Assembly: GCA_029260375.1 (NCBI GenBank)
Contig: JAJDDI010000063.1
Location: forward strand, 1 to 64,000
Direction of reading: 5' to 3'
DNA length: 64,000 bases
Source: Phycisphaerales bacterium
GTDB taxonomy: Bacteria; Planctomycetota; Phycisphaerae; Phycisphaerales; UBA1924
Made by a program: the position numbers and the translations under genes. The notes under the pieces are model-generated. The model saw only the letters and a list, made by a program, of their open reading frames with translations. It was not told where the DNA came from and did no database searches. Positions 8,827 to 17,377 of this stretch are shown in pieces; position 1 is the first letter of the stretch; every line of letters starts with the position of its first letter.

Positions 8827-11800
8827 ATGGACATCCTCAGCTTCGGTCTCGAGAGCGCGTACCAGGGCGATGAGCGCGGCGGCGTGCTGGATCGGAACCT
8901 GAAGGCCCTCTCACGCACGTGCCCCGCGGTGTGCGCCCAGATCCGCGCGACGCCCGCGCGCACGGATGTCGAGTTCATCGAGACCGACGAGGACGCGCCC
9001 AGCGCGAGGCTGCTGGGCGACGGGGGCAGCGGTCGCCTGCTCGCCAGCGCGCGCCGCCCGCTGACCGAGGCCAGGCGCCTGGGTGAGTCGGTGGACGTCG
9101 AATCCTCCGCGGGCCTGGCGGTGCTGGGGTTCGGGCTGGGCCTGCACGTCAAAGAGGTCGCGGCCCGCCTGGGCAAGACGGGCGTCATCCTCTGCTTCGA
9201 GCCCGACGTCGCGCTGCTGCGATCCGTTCTCGAGCGTGTCGATCACAGCGAGTGGATCGAGAAATCCAATCTCATGATTCTGACCGACGAGCAGGACCGA
9301 CCCGCGATGTCCGCGGCGATGTCCGGGCTCGAGGGGGTCGTCGCGCTCGGATTCGAGATCGTGGCACACCCGCCGAGCAAAGCGCGACTGGGCGACGCCA
9401 GCGACACGTTCTGCCAGAACCTGACGCGTGTGCTCTCGGCGGTGCGCACCAGCGTGGTCACCACCCTCGTCCAGGGCGAGACGACGCTGCGCAACCTGCT
9501 GATGAACGCGGACCACTATGTTGCGAACACGGGCATCGCGGGCCTGAAGAACACCCGGGCGGGGCGCCCGGCGATCGTTGTCAGCGCGGGCCCGAGCCTG
9601 GAGCGGGCGATGGACACGCTCGCCCAGCCCGGGCTGCACGATCGTGTGGTCATCATCGCCGTGCAGACAGTGCTGAGGCCGCTGCTGGCGCGGGGGATCA
9701 GGCCGCACTACGTCACGGCGCTGGACCACCACGAGATCAGCCGTCGGTTCTACGAGGGGCTGACGAGCGAGGACGTGGAGGGGGTGACGCTGATCGCTGA
9801 GCCCAAGGCGAACCCGGCGATCCTCGACGCGTTCCCCGGGCTTGTGCGCACGCCGGGCGATGATCTGCTCGACGAGGCGCTGGGCGCGTCGCTGACGCGG
9901 GACATGGGTCGGACCGAGGCGGGGGCGACGGTGGCGCACCTGGCGCACTACTTCGCGCGGTACCTCGGGTGCGACCCGGTGATCCTGGTGGGGCAGGACC
10001 TGGCGTTCACCGACGGGCAGTACTACAGCGCGGGCGCCGCGATCCACGACGTGTGGGCGCCCGAGCTCGGACCGTTCCGGACGCTCGAGACGCTCGAGTG
10101 GGAGCGGATCGTGCGGATGCGGAGCCTGCTGCGCAAGGTCCCGGCCCAGGGCGGGGGCGAGGTCTACAGCGACGAGCAGATGACAACATACCTGGCGCAG
10201 TTCGAGGCGATGTTCGGCCACGACGCCCAGCGCGGCCTGCGCACGATCGACACCTGCGCCGGAGGCGCGCTCAAGCGGTCCGTCGAGGTGATGACGCTCG
10301 ACGAGGCGCTCGCGGCGTTCGCCCCGCCGGGCTCCGCACCGGCAGAGACGGACAAGGATCCGGCGCAGATCGACACGGACGCGCGCCTGCGGAGCGTCCG
10401 CGAGCGTCTCGGGCAGGTCCGGCGCGACGCGAGCGCGATCGGGGCGCTCAGCGCCAAGACCGAGGAGGCGCTGGACGAGATGCTCGAGTCGCAGCGCGAC
10501 CAGGGGCGCGTAAACAAGCTGATCGCCCGGGTCAACGCGCTGCGCGACGAGGTGATGGGCCTCCAGCCCGCGTTCCGCCTGACGCAGTTCATCAACCAGA
10601 CGGGCGCGCTCAACCGGATGCGGGCCGACCGGGCGATCGAGGTCGCCAGCCACGAGACCCCGCTGGAGCGTCAGCGCCGCCAGATCGAGCGGGACCGGAC
10701 CAACGTGTCGTGGATCCGCGAGGCGAGCGGGGCGCTGGTGCGCCTGCTCGACGCGGCGATCGGCGCCCACGCGGGGCGGGCGCCCAAGCTCACGAGCGAC
10801 CCCGCGCCCGCCGCGGACTCGGCCCGGGTCACGGGCGGGATCGGCGTCAAACGCGTCGCCGCGATCGTGCCCGTCTGTGAGGCGATGGGCGGGCTGGGCA
10901 CGGCGCGTGATCTGTCAACCGAACTCGTCGCGGGCCTGAACCCGCTGCGGATGTGCGTCGAGCGTCTGCTGCGCGCCAAGGGGCTCGACGAGATCGTGCT
11001 GCTCTCTGGCGAACCGGATCGCGCCCGGGCGCTGCTCGGAGCAACGGCGAGCAACCCGCGCGTCGCGATCGAGCGCGCCGACGGGGGCGAGATCGAGGCC
11101 CGGCGGCGCGGCGTGGGCGGCGGGCGCATCTGGAGCAAGGAGAGCTGGCGAGGCGGCATCGGCGCCCTGGTCGCGGCGGACGAGGCCTTCGAGCCGCGCA
11201 TGGCCCAGCAGGTCATGGAGCGGCGCGGGATCGACGCGGGTGTCTTCGTCGGCGACGACTGGGCCCTGGTCGATCCGGGGCTGACCGATCAGATCGTCGA
11301 GCGCTACCGCTCGGCGCCCGAGTCGCTGCGCATCGTCATCACGCAGGCGCCCCCCGGGCTGTGCGGCGTGCTGCTCGACCGTTCGGGCGTCGCCTCGCTG
11401 AGCGAGGCGCGCGAGCAGGCGGGATCCCTGGCGAGCATCGGCGGGCTGGTCGGCTACCTGCCCATCGCGCCCCAGGGCGACCCGATCGCCAAGCCCGTGT
11501 GCGTGCAGATCCCCGCCCCGCTCCGCTCGCTGGGGGTGCGCGCGATCCCCGACTCGGACGCGCGCCGCCGGCACATCGCCGCGGCGCTCGCGCCGTTCGG
11601 TGGCGGCGCACTGGACGTCGGGCTCGACGAACTTACCCGGGCGCTCGCGGTGCTGCCCCTGGCGACGCCCGAGCTTCCGGAGCACGTCACGCTCGAGCTG
11701 TGCTCCGGGCGTCTGCTGGGCGGCGAGTGGGGCGCGCAGCTTCGGGGCAGCGCCGAGCCGATCGAACGCGAGATGCTGCCCATCGCCGCGATCCACACGC

Positions 11801-12504
11801 TGCTGGGCGAGATTGCCGCGGCGACCAATGACACAACACTCACACTCCACGGCGCCGGTGATCCGCTGATGCACCCGCGGGCGCTCGAGGTCGTGCGCAT
11901 GGCCCGCGAGATCGGGTTCGGGGGCGTGCATTTGCGCACCGATCTGGCCCGCCTGGGCGATGACGAGGAGGGCATCGACGCCCTGCTCCGCTCCGGCGTG
12001 GACGTCATCAGCGTGGACCTGCTCGCGGTCACGGGCGAGACGTATCGGCAACTGACCGGGACCGAGCGGTTCGAGGCCGTGGACGCGGGGCTCAGGCGGC
12101 TGCTCGAGATGCGGCGCGATCTGGGCACGAACGCCGGGATGGAGCGCCCGTGGATTGTGCCGCGGATCACAAGGTGCGCCGCGGCGCTGCCCGAGATTGA
12201 GCGGTTCCACGACGCGTGGATCATGGCGTGCGGCGCCAGCGTGATCGACCCCGCGGCGCACGCGATGGGGGGCGAGCGGATCCGCCCGCTGCCGATCCCC
12301 GCGTGGCGCGCGGCGCAGCTGCAGCGCGATTCGGTCACGATCCTGTCCGACGGAACGATCGAGGGCGGGGCCTTCGGAGCCCGTGTCGGCGCGGGCGAGA
12401 GCCTCGCGGAGATCTGGGCCTCGTCCAGGCGCTCGGCGCGCGAGGGGAGCGAGGCGATGATCGAGCCCAAGCCCGGGCGAGCCTCGGCGGGGAGGGCCGC
12501 GTGA
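8827..12504 (+). CDS. Maf/DUF115 motility-associated glycosyltransferase fused to cytidylyltransferase-like and radical-SAM-like domains
   Basis: The 1225-residue product starts at ATG 8827, with GGAGG 11 bases upstream. Residues 1 to about 600 match Maf/DUF115 proteins, which transfer nonulosonic acids to flagellin: GFGLGLHV near 105, AIVVSAGPSLE near 248, and GCDPVILVGQDLAFTDG near 380. Residues about 670-940 resemble a nucleotidyltransferase of the SpsF/NeuA type (VAAIVPVCEAMGGLGTARDL, then GLDEIVLLSG), though altered at the nucleotide loop. Residues about 950-1215 have the layout of a radical SAM barrel with a SPASM-like tail (LTLHGAGDPLMHP, VHLRTDLARL), but the CxxxCxxC cluster is missing: the first strand reads LELCSGRLLGG. 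Its stop codon overlaps the GTG of the cytidylyltransferase gene, so the two are translationally coupled. The Maf call is firm; the other two domains are inference. Confidence 0.82.
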   Translation: MDILSFGLESAYQGDERGGVLDRNLKALSRTCPAVCAQIRATPARTDVEFIETDEDAPSARLLGDGGSGRLLASARRPLTEARRLGESVDVESSAGLAVLGFGLGLHVKEVAARLGKTGVILCFEPDVALLRSVLERVDHSEWIEKSNLMILTDEQDRPAMSAAMSGLEGVVALGFEIVAHPPSKARLGDASDTFCQNLTRVLSAVRTSVVTTLVQGETTLRNLLMNADHYVANTGIAGLKNTRAGRPAIVVSAGPSLERAMDTLAQPGLHDRVVIIAVQTVLRPLLARGIRPHYVTALDHHEISRRFYEGLTSEDVEGVTLIAEPKANPAILDAFPGLVRTPGDDLLDEALGASLTRDMGRTEAGATVAHLAHYFARYLGCDPVILVGQDLAFTDGQYYSAGAAIHDVWAPELGPFRTLETLEWERIVRMRSLLRKVPAQGGGEVYSDEQMTTYLAQFEAMFGHDAQRGLRTIDTCAGGALKRSVEVMTLDEALAAFAPPGSAPAETDKDPAQIDTDARLRSVRERLGQVRRDASAIGALSAKTEEALDEMLESQRDQGRVNKLIARVNALRDEVMGLQPAFRLTQFINQTGALNRMRADRAIEVASHETPLERQRRQIERDRTNVSWIREASGALVRLLDAAIGAHAGRAPKLTSDPAPAADSARVTGGIGVKRVAAIVPVCEAMGGLGTARDLSTELVAGLNPLRMCVERLLRAKGLDEIVLLSGEPDRARALLGATASNPRVAIERADGGEIEARRRGVGGGRIWSKESWRGGIGALVAADEAFEPRMAQQVMERRGIDAGVFVGDDWALVDPGLTDQIVERYRSAPESLRIVITQAPPGLCGVLLDRSGVASLSEAREQAGSLASIGGLVGYLPIAPQGDPIAKPVCVQIPAPLRSLGVRAIPDSDARRRHIAAALAPFGGGALDVGLDELTRALAVLPLATPELPEHVTLELCSGRLLGGEWGAQLRGSAEPIEREMLPIAAIHTLLGEIAAATNDTTLTLHGAGDPLMHPRALEVVRMAREIGFGGVHLRTDLARLGDDEEGIDALLRSGVDVISVDLLAVTGETYRQLTGTERFEAVDAGLRRLLEMRRDLGTNAGMERPWIVPRITRCAAALPEIERFHDAWIMACGASVIDPAAHAMGGERIRPLPIPAWRAAQLQRDSVTILSDGTIEGGAFGARVGAGESLAEIWASSRRSAREGSEAMIEPKPGRASAGRAA

Positions 12505-13253
12505 GCACGCTGGCGATCATCCTGGCGCGGGCGGGGTCCAAGGGCCTGCCCGGGAAGAACACCGCGTGCGTGGGCGGGCGCCCGTGCATCGCGTGGACGA
12601 TCGACGCCGCGAAGGCGAGCGAGCGCGTTTCGCGCGTGGTGATCACGAGCGACGACACGCGGGCGCTGGACATCGCGCGGGGCCTGGGCGCCGACGCGGT
12701 CGATCGCCCCGGAGAACTCGCCTCGGACACGGCGACCGTGGACGACGCGGCCCGCCACGCGTGCGAGTCGATCGGCTGGAACGACGGGCCCGTGGTCATC
12801 CTGTACGCCAACGTGCCCGTCCGCCCCGCCGGGCTCATCGACGGCGCGATCGAGCGGTTGAGCCAGGGCTTCGACAGCGTGCAGAGCTACGCGCCCGTGG
12901 GCAAGCACCACCCGTGGTGGACGGCCAGGCTCGATGACGATGGCGCCGCCCACCCGTGGGAGGGCGACGTGCTCAACCACGGCGTCTACCGCAGGCAGGA
13001 CCTCCCGCCGGCGCACATCCCCGACGGCGGCGTGCTCGCGGTCACGCGCGAGGCGTTGTTCAATCAGATCGAGGGCGTCGCGCCGGGCCCGCACGCGTTT
13101 CTGGGCGCCAGGCGGGGCGGGGTGGTGACCGGCGAGGGCGAGGTGATCGACATCGACAGCCGTGTGGATCAGCTCGTGGCCGACGCGATCCTGCGCGAGC
13201 GACTGGGCCTGAGCGAGCACCAGCCCTCCCGGCGCTGGCGGCGGACGGGCTAG
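12501..13253 (+). CDS. neuA: CMP-nonulosonic acid (sialic/legionaminic type) cytidylyltransferase
   Basis: The enzyme activates a nonulosonic acid with CTP to give the CMP-sugar used by the transferase. The 250-residue product begins with the hallmark STLAIILARAGSKGLPGKN (nucleotide loop), then RVVITSDDTRALDIARG, VVILYANVPVRPAGLIDGAI and SVQSYAPVGKHHPWW, all in the order seen in NeuA/LegF/PseF proteins. Start GTG 12501 overlaps the previous stop as GTGA. It lies 9 bases before neuB. Whether the natural sugar is Neu5Ac or a legionaminic type cannot be read from the sequence, since no sugar 4,6-dehydratase or aminotransferase gene is nearby. Confidence 0.9.
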   Translation: MSTLAIILARAGSKGLPGKNTACVGGRPCIAWTIDAAKASERVSRVVITSDDTRALDIARGLGADAVDRPGELASDTATVDDAARHACESIGWNDGPVVILYANVPVRPAGLIDGAIERLSQGFDSVQSYAPVGKHHPWWTARLDDDGAAHPWEGDVLNHGVYRRQDLPPAHIPDGGVLAVTREALFNQIEGVAPGPHAFLGARRGGVVTGEGEVIDIDSRVDQLVADAILRERLGLSEHQPSRRWRRTG

Positions 13254-13262
13254 GCTGACGCT

Positions 13263-14417
13263 GTGAAGATCGCTGCGCGAGAGATCGGTCCGGGACACCC
13301 GCCGTACGTGATCGCCGAGATCGGCGTGAATCATGATGGCGAGATTGCGCGCGCCCTGGAGCTGACCGAGGCCGCCACCAAGGCCGGGGCGGACGCGGTG
13401 AAGCTGCAGTACTTCGAGACGGACCGGCTGCTCTCGAAGGCCGCGAAACTCGCGGCGTACCAGAAGGCCGCGGGGGAGACGGACCCGGTCGCGATGCTGC
13501 GCCGGTTGGAGCTGTCGCTCGATGAGATGGCGCTGGTCGTCGACCGGGCGCACGGGCTGGGGATTCACGCGATCGTGACGGTGTTCAGCGTGGAGCTGGT
13601 CAAGCCCGCGAGCGAGCTGGCGTGGGACGCGTACAAGAGCGCGTCGCCGGACGTTATCAATAAGCCGTTGCTGGAGGCGCTGGCGGGGACGGGTATGCCG
13701 CTGATCGTGAGCACGGGGGCGAGCACGCTGGATGAGGTGGTGCGGGCGGTGGGGTGGCTGGAAGGTATTCGGGAACGGTTGGCGGTTTTGCAGTGTGTGA
13801 GTTGTTATCCGGCGCCGGAGGAAGCGTTTGGTGGGATCACTGCAATCGCTGATGCGACCGGGCTGCCTACTGGGTATAGCGACCACACAACCCGCAAGGA
13901 CTGGTCGGATTTTGCAGTCGGCTTGGGTGCATGTCTCCTGGAGAAGCACATCACGGATGACCGCACGCGCGAGGGACCGGATCACCGAGCATCTATTTTG
14001 ACCGGGCAACTTCCCCAATACATTGAGGCGGCGGCAAATGGTACTTGTGTCCGCCGCGTTGCTGACGAGATCCGAGGTACTGAGATTGCGTCGCTCACAT
14101 CAGGGAATGCAAAGCGATGGGCTGCTAGCTGGGACTTTCCTGAGCGCGAGCAGCGATTTCGAGCTTGGATGGTACACCACATTCCAGTTGAGAAGGTGAT
14201 CCTCGAATGTGAGCGGGATGTCCGCGAGGTCGCGCGCCAAAGTCTAACAACGACACGCGACATGGCGTCTGGCGAGACCATTTCGCGTGAGGACCTGACC
14301 ATCAAACGCCCCGGCACAGGCATCGAGCCCTTCCGCCTGAATGAAGTCATCGGGCGGACACTCGCCCGCGATGTCCACGCGGACACGCCCCTCGTCGAAG
14401 AGGACCTGAACAACTAG
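13263..14417 (+). CDS. neuB: N-acetylneuraminate/legionaminate synthase, NeuB family
   Basis: NeuB condenses phosphoenolpyruvate with an N-acetyl mannosamine-type sugar. The 384-residue product (GTG 13263) has the TIM barrel motifs IAEIGVNHDG, DAVKLQYFET, KSASPDVINKPLLEAL, IVSTGASTLDEV, GYSDHTT and LEKHITDD followed by GPDHRAS, then a C-terminal antifreeze-like SAF domain (RQSLTTTRDMASGETI, KRPGTGIEP, IGRTLARDV). It is longer than the usual 340-350 residues because of a linker of about 50 residues before the SAF domain. From about 13.78 to 14.33 kb the DNA is visibly poorer in GC than the genes on both sides. The stop codon TAG (14415-14417) lies inside the left REP arm of the inserted RAYT element. 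Confidence 0.92.
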   Translation: MKIAAREIGPGHPPYVIAEIGVNHDGEIARALELTEAATKAGADAVKLQYFETDRLLSKAAKLAAYQKAAGETDPVAMLRRLELSLDEMALVVDRAHGLGIHAIVTVFSVELVKPASELAWDAYKSASPDVINKPLLEALAGTGMPLIVSTGASTLDEVVRAVGWLEGIRERLAVLQCVSCYPAPEEAFGGITAIADATGLPTGYSDHTTRKDWSDFAVGLGACLLEKHITDDRTREGPDHRASILTGQLPQYIEAAANGTCVRRVADEIRGTEIASLTSGNAKRWAASWDFPEREQRFRAWMVHHIPVEKVILECERDVREVARQSLTTTRDMASGETISREDLTIKRPGTGIEPFRLNEVIGRTLARDVHADTPLVEEDLNN

Positions 14418-14521
14418 CCCGGAACGTCAGTGACGGGCCTTCTGTTTCTCCTCATCCTCCCCCGCCTCGGGAACGATGCCCGCCCCGTGCTCGCTGGCCC
14501 GTCACTTACGTTCCGGGCTAG
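14414..14521. repeat. Left REP pair of the RAYT element
   Basis: Two 26-base arms, 14414-14439 and 14496-14521, are inverted to each other with two or three mismatches; each arm is itself a small imperfect palindrome centred on GTCAGTGAC or its partner. The TAG in the first CTAG is the neuB stop codon. Confidence 0.9.
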
Positions 14522-14551
14522 TTATCAACGCGTTCCGAGTATTCTGGCGCC

Positions 14552-15052
14552 ATGGCGCGACTTCTGGCCTACTTCCTCACATGGACCACCTACGGGACGT
14601 GGCTCCGGGGCGACGATCGGGGCTGGGCGGAGATCGGCGACGATGGCGTGACCGGGTATGCCGAGCCGGACCCGGAGCGGGTCGCCGCGGACCGTGACCG
14701 GTTGAAGCGCGAACCGATCGTGCTCTCCCCCGATATGCGCCAAGTTATCGATCAGGCGATCCGCGATGGGTGCGATCATCGCGGGTGGAGGCTGCACGCA
14801 GTCAACGTGCGTTCCAACCATGTGCACACGGTCGTCAGCGCGAACCGGGAGATTGATCGGGTTCTCGCGGATCTCAAGGCGTGGGGGACGCGGCGGTTGC
14901 GTGAGCAGGGGCATGCCGTGGCTGAGGCGAGGATCTGGACGCGCCGTGGTTCGACACGCTTTCTCAACTCGCCAGAGTCCCTCGCGACGGCGATTGACTA
15001 CGTCGAACGCTTCCAGGATGGGGTTCGCTTTGAGGGGCAATCGAATGACTAG
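14552..15052 (+). CDS. REP-associated tyrosine transposase (RAYT, Y1/HUH family)
   Basis: The 166-residue product is a single-domain Y1 transposase related to IS200/IS605 TnpA. The histidine pair HUH is visible as SNHVHTVV near residue 90, and the candidate nucleophilic tyrosine lies in AIDYVERFQ near residue 150. The N-terminal YFLTWTTYGTWLRGD is the RAYT signature. It would cut and rejoin single-stranded REP hairpins. The gene is complete and looks intact. Its stop codon TAG is formed by the first bases of the right REP pair (15050-15052). Confidence 0.92.
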   Translation: MARLLAYFLTWTTYGTWLRGDDRGWAEIGDDGVTGYAEPDPERVAADRDRLKREPIVLSPDMRQVIDQAIRDGCDHRGWRLHAVNVRSNHVHTVVSANREIDRVLADLKAWGTRRLREQGHAVAEARIWTRRGSTRFLNSPESLATAIDYVERFQDGVRFEGQSND

Positions 15053-15156
15053 CCCGGAACGTGAGTGACGGGCCAGCAAGCACGAGCAGTGGGTGGGTCC
15101 TGAGGCGGGGGAGAATCGGGAGAAGATGGAGGCCCGTCACTGACGTTCCGGGCTAG
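15049..15156. repeat. Right REP pair of the RAYT element
   Basis: Arms 15049-15074 and 15131-15156 are inverted to each other. As a whole this copy is the reverse complement of the left pair, including recognisable spacer similarity (the CTCCCCCGCCTC block). Its first CTAG supplies the transposase stop codon and its last bases touch the possible GTG start of neuC at 15156. Confidence 0.9.
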
Positions 15157-15164
15157 TGTTGGGC

Positions 15165-16349
15165 ATGATCGGCGACGGCTGGACAGACTCCAAGGACGAG
15201 CTCGCCCGGGACCGGCGCCCCACGCCCGACGCCCCCCGGCGCGTCGCGATCGTCACGGGCACGCGCGCCGAGTTCGGGCTGCTCAAACCGGTCATGGAGG
15301 CCGTGCGCGATCGCCCGGAGCTGGAGCTGCTGGTCATCGCGGCCGGCTCGCACCTGATCCAGCCCGCCGAGACGTTCCGCGAGATCAAGAAGCACTTCGA
15401 GGTCGCGGACTCCATCCCCATGCAGATCGTCGGCAAGACCGGGCGATGGGCGGATGTGCAGGCCCTGGGGCGGGGCGTCGCCCGGTTCGGGCGGAGCTTC
15501 GAGCGGCTTGCGCCCGAGTGGGTTGTCGTGCTGGGGGATCGGATCGAGGCGTTCGCGGCCGCGAGCGCCGCGAGCGTGGGGGGCGTCGCGGTCTGTCATA
15601 TCCACGGCGGGGACCGGGCCGAGGGGGTCGCGGATGAGGCCATGCGACACGCGATCACGAAGCTGGCCCACCTGCACCTGGCCGCGAGCGAGCAGAGCGC
15701 CGAGCGGATCCGGCGCATGGGCGAACGCCCGGAGCACGTCCGCGTGATCGGCTCGCCCGCGATCGACGGGCTCGAGCGCGTTGAGGCGATGGACGACGCG
15801 ACGTTCGAGGAGCTCGGCTCGCCCGAGCTCGTGCTGCTCGCGCACCCGATCGGGCGCACCGACGAGGCGGAGGAGCACGCGGCCAGTCTCACACTCGAAG
15901 CCCTGGGCGGCGCCCGCACGCTCGCGCTGCACCCGAACCACGACCCCGGGCGCGAGGGCGTGATGCGGGCGCTGCTGGGCGCGGGCGCCAGCGTCACGCT
16001 CGTCAAGCACCTTGACCGCCCCCGGTTCCTCGCGCTGCTCCAGCGCGTGGGCGCCTCGGGCGGGGCGCTGGTGGGCAACAGCTCCGCCGGGCTGATCGAG
16101 GCGGGGGCGCTGGGCTGCCCGGCCCTGAACATCGGGGTCCGCCAGAACGGGCGTGAGCACGGGAACAACGCGGTGCACGCGATCGAGAGCGTGGGCGCGA
16201 TCCGCGATGGTCTGGAGAAGGCCCGGTCGCTTGAGGGGCCGTTTACACGCCCCTTCGGCGATGGCGGCGCCGGGCCACGGGCGGCCGCGGCTTTGAGCGA
16301 GATCGACCCCCAGAAACCGGGGATGACCCGCAAACACTGCGCGTACTGA
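15165..16349 (+). CDS. neuC: UDP-N-acetylglucosamine 2-epimerase (hydrolysing), NeuC/LegG type
   Basis: NeuC hydrolyses and epimerises a UDP-sugar to give the free N-acetyl mannosamine-type sugar used by NeuB. The 394-residue product has TGTRAEFGLLKPVMEAV, VLGDRIEAFAAA, HIHGGDRAEGVADEAMRHAI, VIGSPAIDGL, LHPNHDPGREG and GNSSAGLIEAGALGCPALNIG, which is the complete NeuC layout. ATG 15165 is used; GTG 15156, formed by the last base of the REP pair, is in frame and would add three residues. No convincing ribosome site precedes either. The gene would have followed neuB directly before the RAYT element came between them; whether it is still read from the upstream promoter is unclear because REP hairpins lie in the way. 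Confidence 0.9.
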   Translation: MIGDGWTDSKDELARDRRPTPDAPRRVAIVTGTRAEFGLLKPVMEAVRDRPELELLVIAAGSHLIQPAETFREIKKHFEVADSIPMQIVGKTGRWADVQALGRGVARFGRSFERLAPEWVVVLGDRIEAFAAASAASVGGVAVCHIHGGDRAEGVADEAMRHAITKLAHLHLAASEQSAERIRRMGERPEHVRVIGSPAIDGLERVEAMDDATFEELGSPELVLLAHPIGRTDEAEEHAASLTLEALGGARTLALHPNHDPGREGVMRALLGAGASVTLVKHLDRPRFLALLQRVGASGGALVGNSSAGLIEAGALGCPALNIGVRQNGREHGNNAVHAIESVGAIRDGLEKARSLEGPFTRPFGDGGAGPRAAAALSEIDPQKPGMTRKHCAY

Positions 16350-16492
16350 GCCGAGTTCTCGGACCGGGAATCGCACCGACGCCCGGCGCCAGCGGGCACG
16401 GTCGTGGATTCTCGGCGGATTGGGTTTGTCGCAACAAAGTGGCGCGAGAAGTGTGCCGATGAGGCCGGGGTCTGTTCCCGAAAGGAAGACCC

Positions 16493-17374
16493 ATGGCTGT
16501 TACCGCTGAGCAGAGAGAGCAAGTCGTTACGGGCGCGATCGGCGAGATCAGCCACATCGCGACGCTCCCCGAGATCACCCTCAAGATCATCGACCTCGTC
16601 GAGGACCCGAGCTCGACCGCCCAGGACCTGCACGAGGTCATCTCGGGCGATCCGGCGCTGTGCAGTCGCATCCTCAAGGTGGTCAACAGCTCGTTCTACG
16701 GCCTGCCCGGTCAGATCGCCTCGATCAACCGGGCCATCGTCATGCTCGGGCTCAACGCCGTCAAGAACATCGCCATCGCCGCGTCGCTCGCCAAGCTCTT
16801 CCGCGGCGGCGAGCTGACACCCGACTTCAGCGCCAAGGACCTGTGGGTCCACTCGAACGCGGTCGCGGCGGGCAGCAAGCTCATCGCCGACTCACTCAAG
16901 CTGGGTCTGGGCGACGAGGCCTATCTCGCGGGCCTGATCCACGACATCGGGATCATGGTCGAGATGCAGTTCGACCGCAACAAGCTCATCGAGGTCATCG
17001 AGAAGGTCTGCGCCGGTCCCGATGGGACCCCGACGCTGAACATGCTCGAGGCCGAGGACGGCGTCTTCGGCGCCAACCACCAGGACTTCGGCGCGGCCCT
17101 GTGCACCAAGTGGAAGTTCCCCGCCCCCTTCGCCACCGTCACCGGCTTCCACCACCGCCCGATGGAGGCCCCCGAGGAGAAGCGCACGCTCGTGTGCGTC
17201 ATCGCCGCGGCGGACCACATGGCCGGCGAGGTCGTCGGGCGGTTCCGCCTTGACATGGACACGACCGAGATCCCGTCCGACGTGCGCGACGTGCTCAAGC
17301 TGGGCGTCGAGCAGATCGAGAAGCTCAAGGTGCAGCTGGCCCAGGAAGTCGAAGACCTCGACGGCATGATCTAA
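16493..17374 (+). CDS. HDOD domain protein
   Basis: The 293-residue product is almost entirely an HDOD domain: LPEITLKIIDLVEDP, SGDPALCSRILKVVNSSFYGLP, IASINRAIVMLGLNAVKNIAIAASL, LWVHSNAVAAGSKLIAD, AYLAGLIHDIGIMVEMQF and HQDFGAALCTKWKFP. HDOD proteins look like HD phosphohydrolases but usually lack the catalytic set and act as signalling scaffolds, for example in chemotaxis or c-di-GMP output. The C-terminal helix from about residue 265 is rich in Glu and Leu and may be a coiled coil. The gene has the start ATG 16493 with GAAAGGAAG just upstream and stands alone, 143 bases after neuC. Confidence 0.88.
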   Translation: MAVTAEQREQVVTGAIGEISHIATLPEITLKIIDLVEDPSSTAQDLHEVISGDPALCSRILKVVNSSFYGLPGQIASINRAIVMLGLNAVKNIAIAASLAKLFRGGELTPDFSAKDLWVHSNAVAAGSKLIADSLKLGLGDEAYLAGLIHDIGIMVEMQFDRNKLIEVIEKVCAGPDGTPTLNMLEAEDGVFGANHQDFGAALCTKWKFPAPFATVTGFHHRPMEAPEEKRTLVCVIAAADHMAGEVVGRFRLDMDTTEIPSDVRDVLKLGVEQIEKLKVQLAQEVEDLDGMI

Positions 17375-17377
17375 ACG

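Larger units (their letters stand above)
14414..15156 (+). mobile_element. RAYT element: transposase gene between two inverted REP pairs
   Basis: A 743-base unit lies between neuB and neuC. Each end is a 108-base REP pair, 14414-14521 and 15049-15156, and the two ends are inverted copies of each other (each begins CTAGCCCGGAACGT and ends ACGTTCCGGGCTAG, with related but diverged spacers). Between them is a REP-associated tyrosine transposase gene. REP/RAYT systems are known, and RAYTs are usually single-copy genes flanked by REPs. Here the unit separates two genes of one pathway and its outermost bases provide the stop codon of neuB on one side and border the start region of neuC on the other. 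Confidence 0.9.

Noticed and set aside
8827-12504. Two or three separate genes instead of one fusion
   Set aside because: The frame is continuous over 1225 codons with no internal ribosome site or stop at the domain borders, so a single product is the simplest reading.
11454-14018. Long minus-strand frame antisense to the Maf fusion, cytidylyltransferase and neuB genes
   Set aside because: Composition is Arg/Pro/Ala-rich with no recognisable domain; the plus-strand genes have clear motifs.
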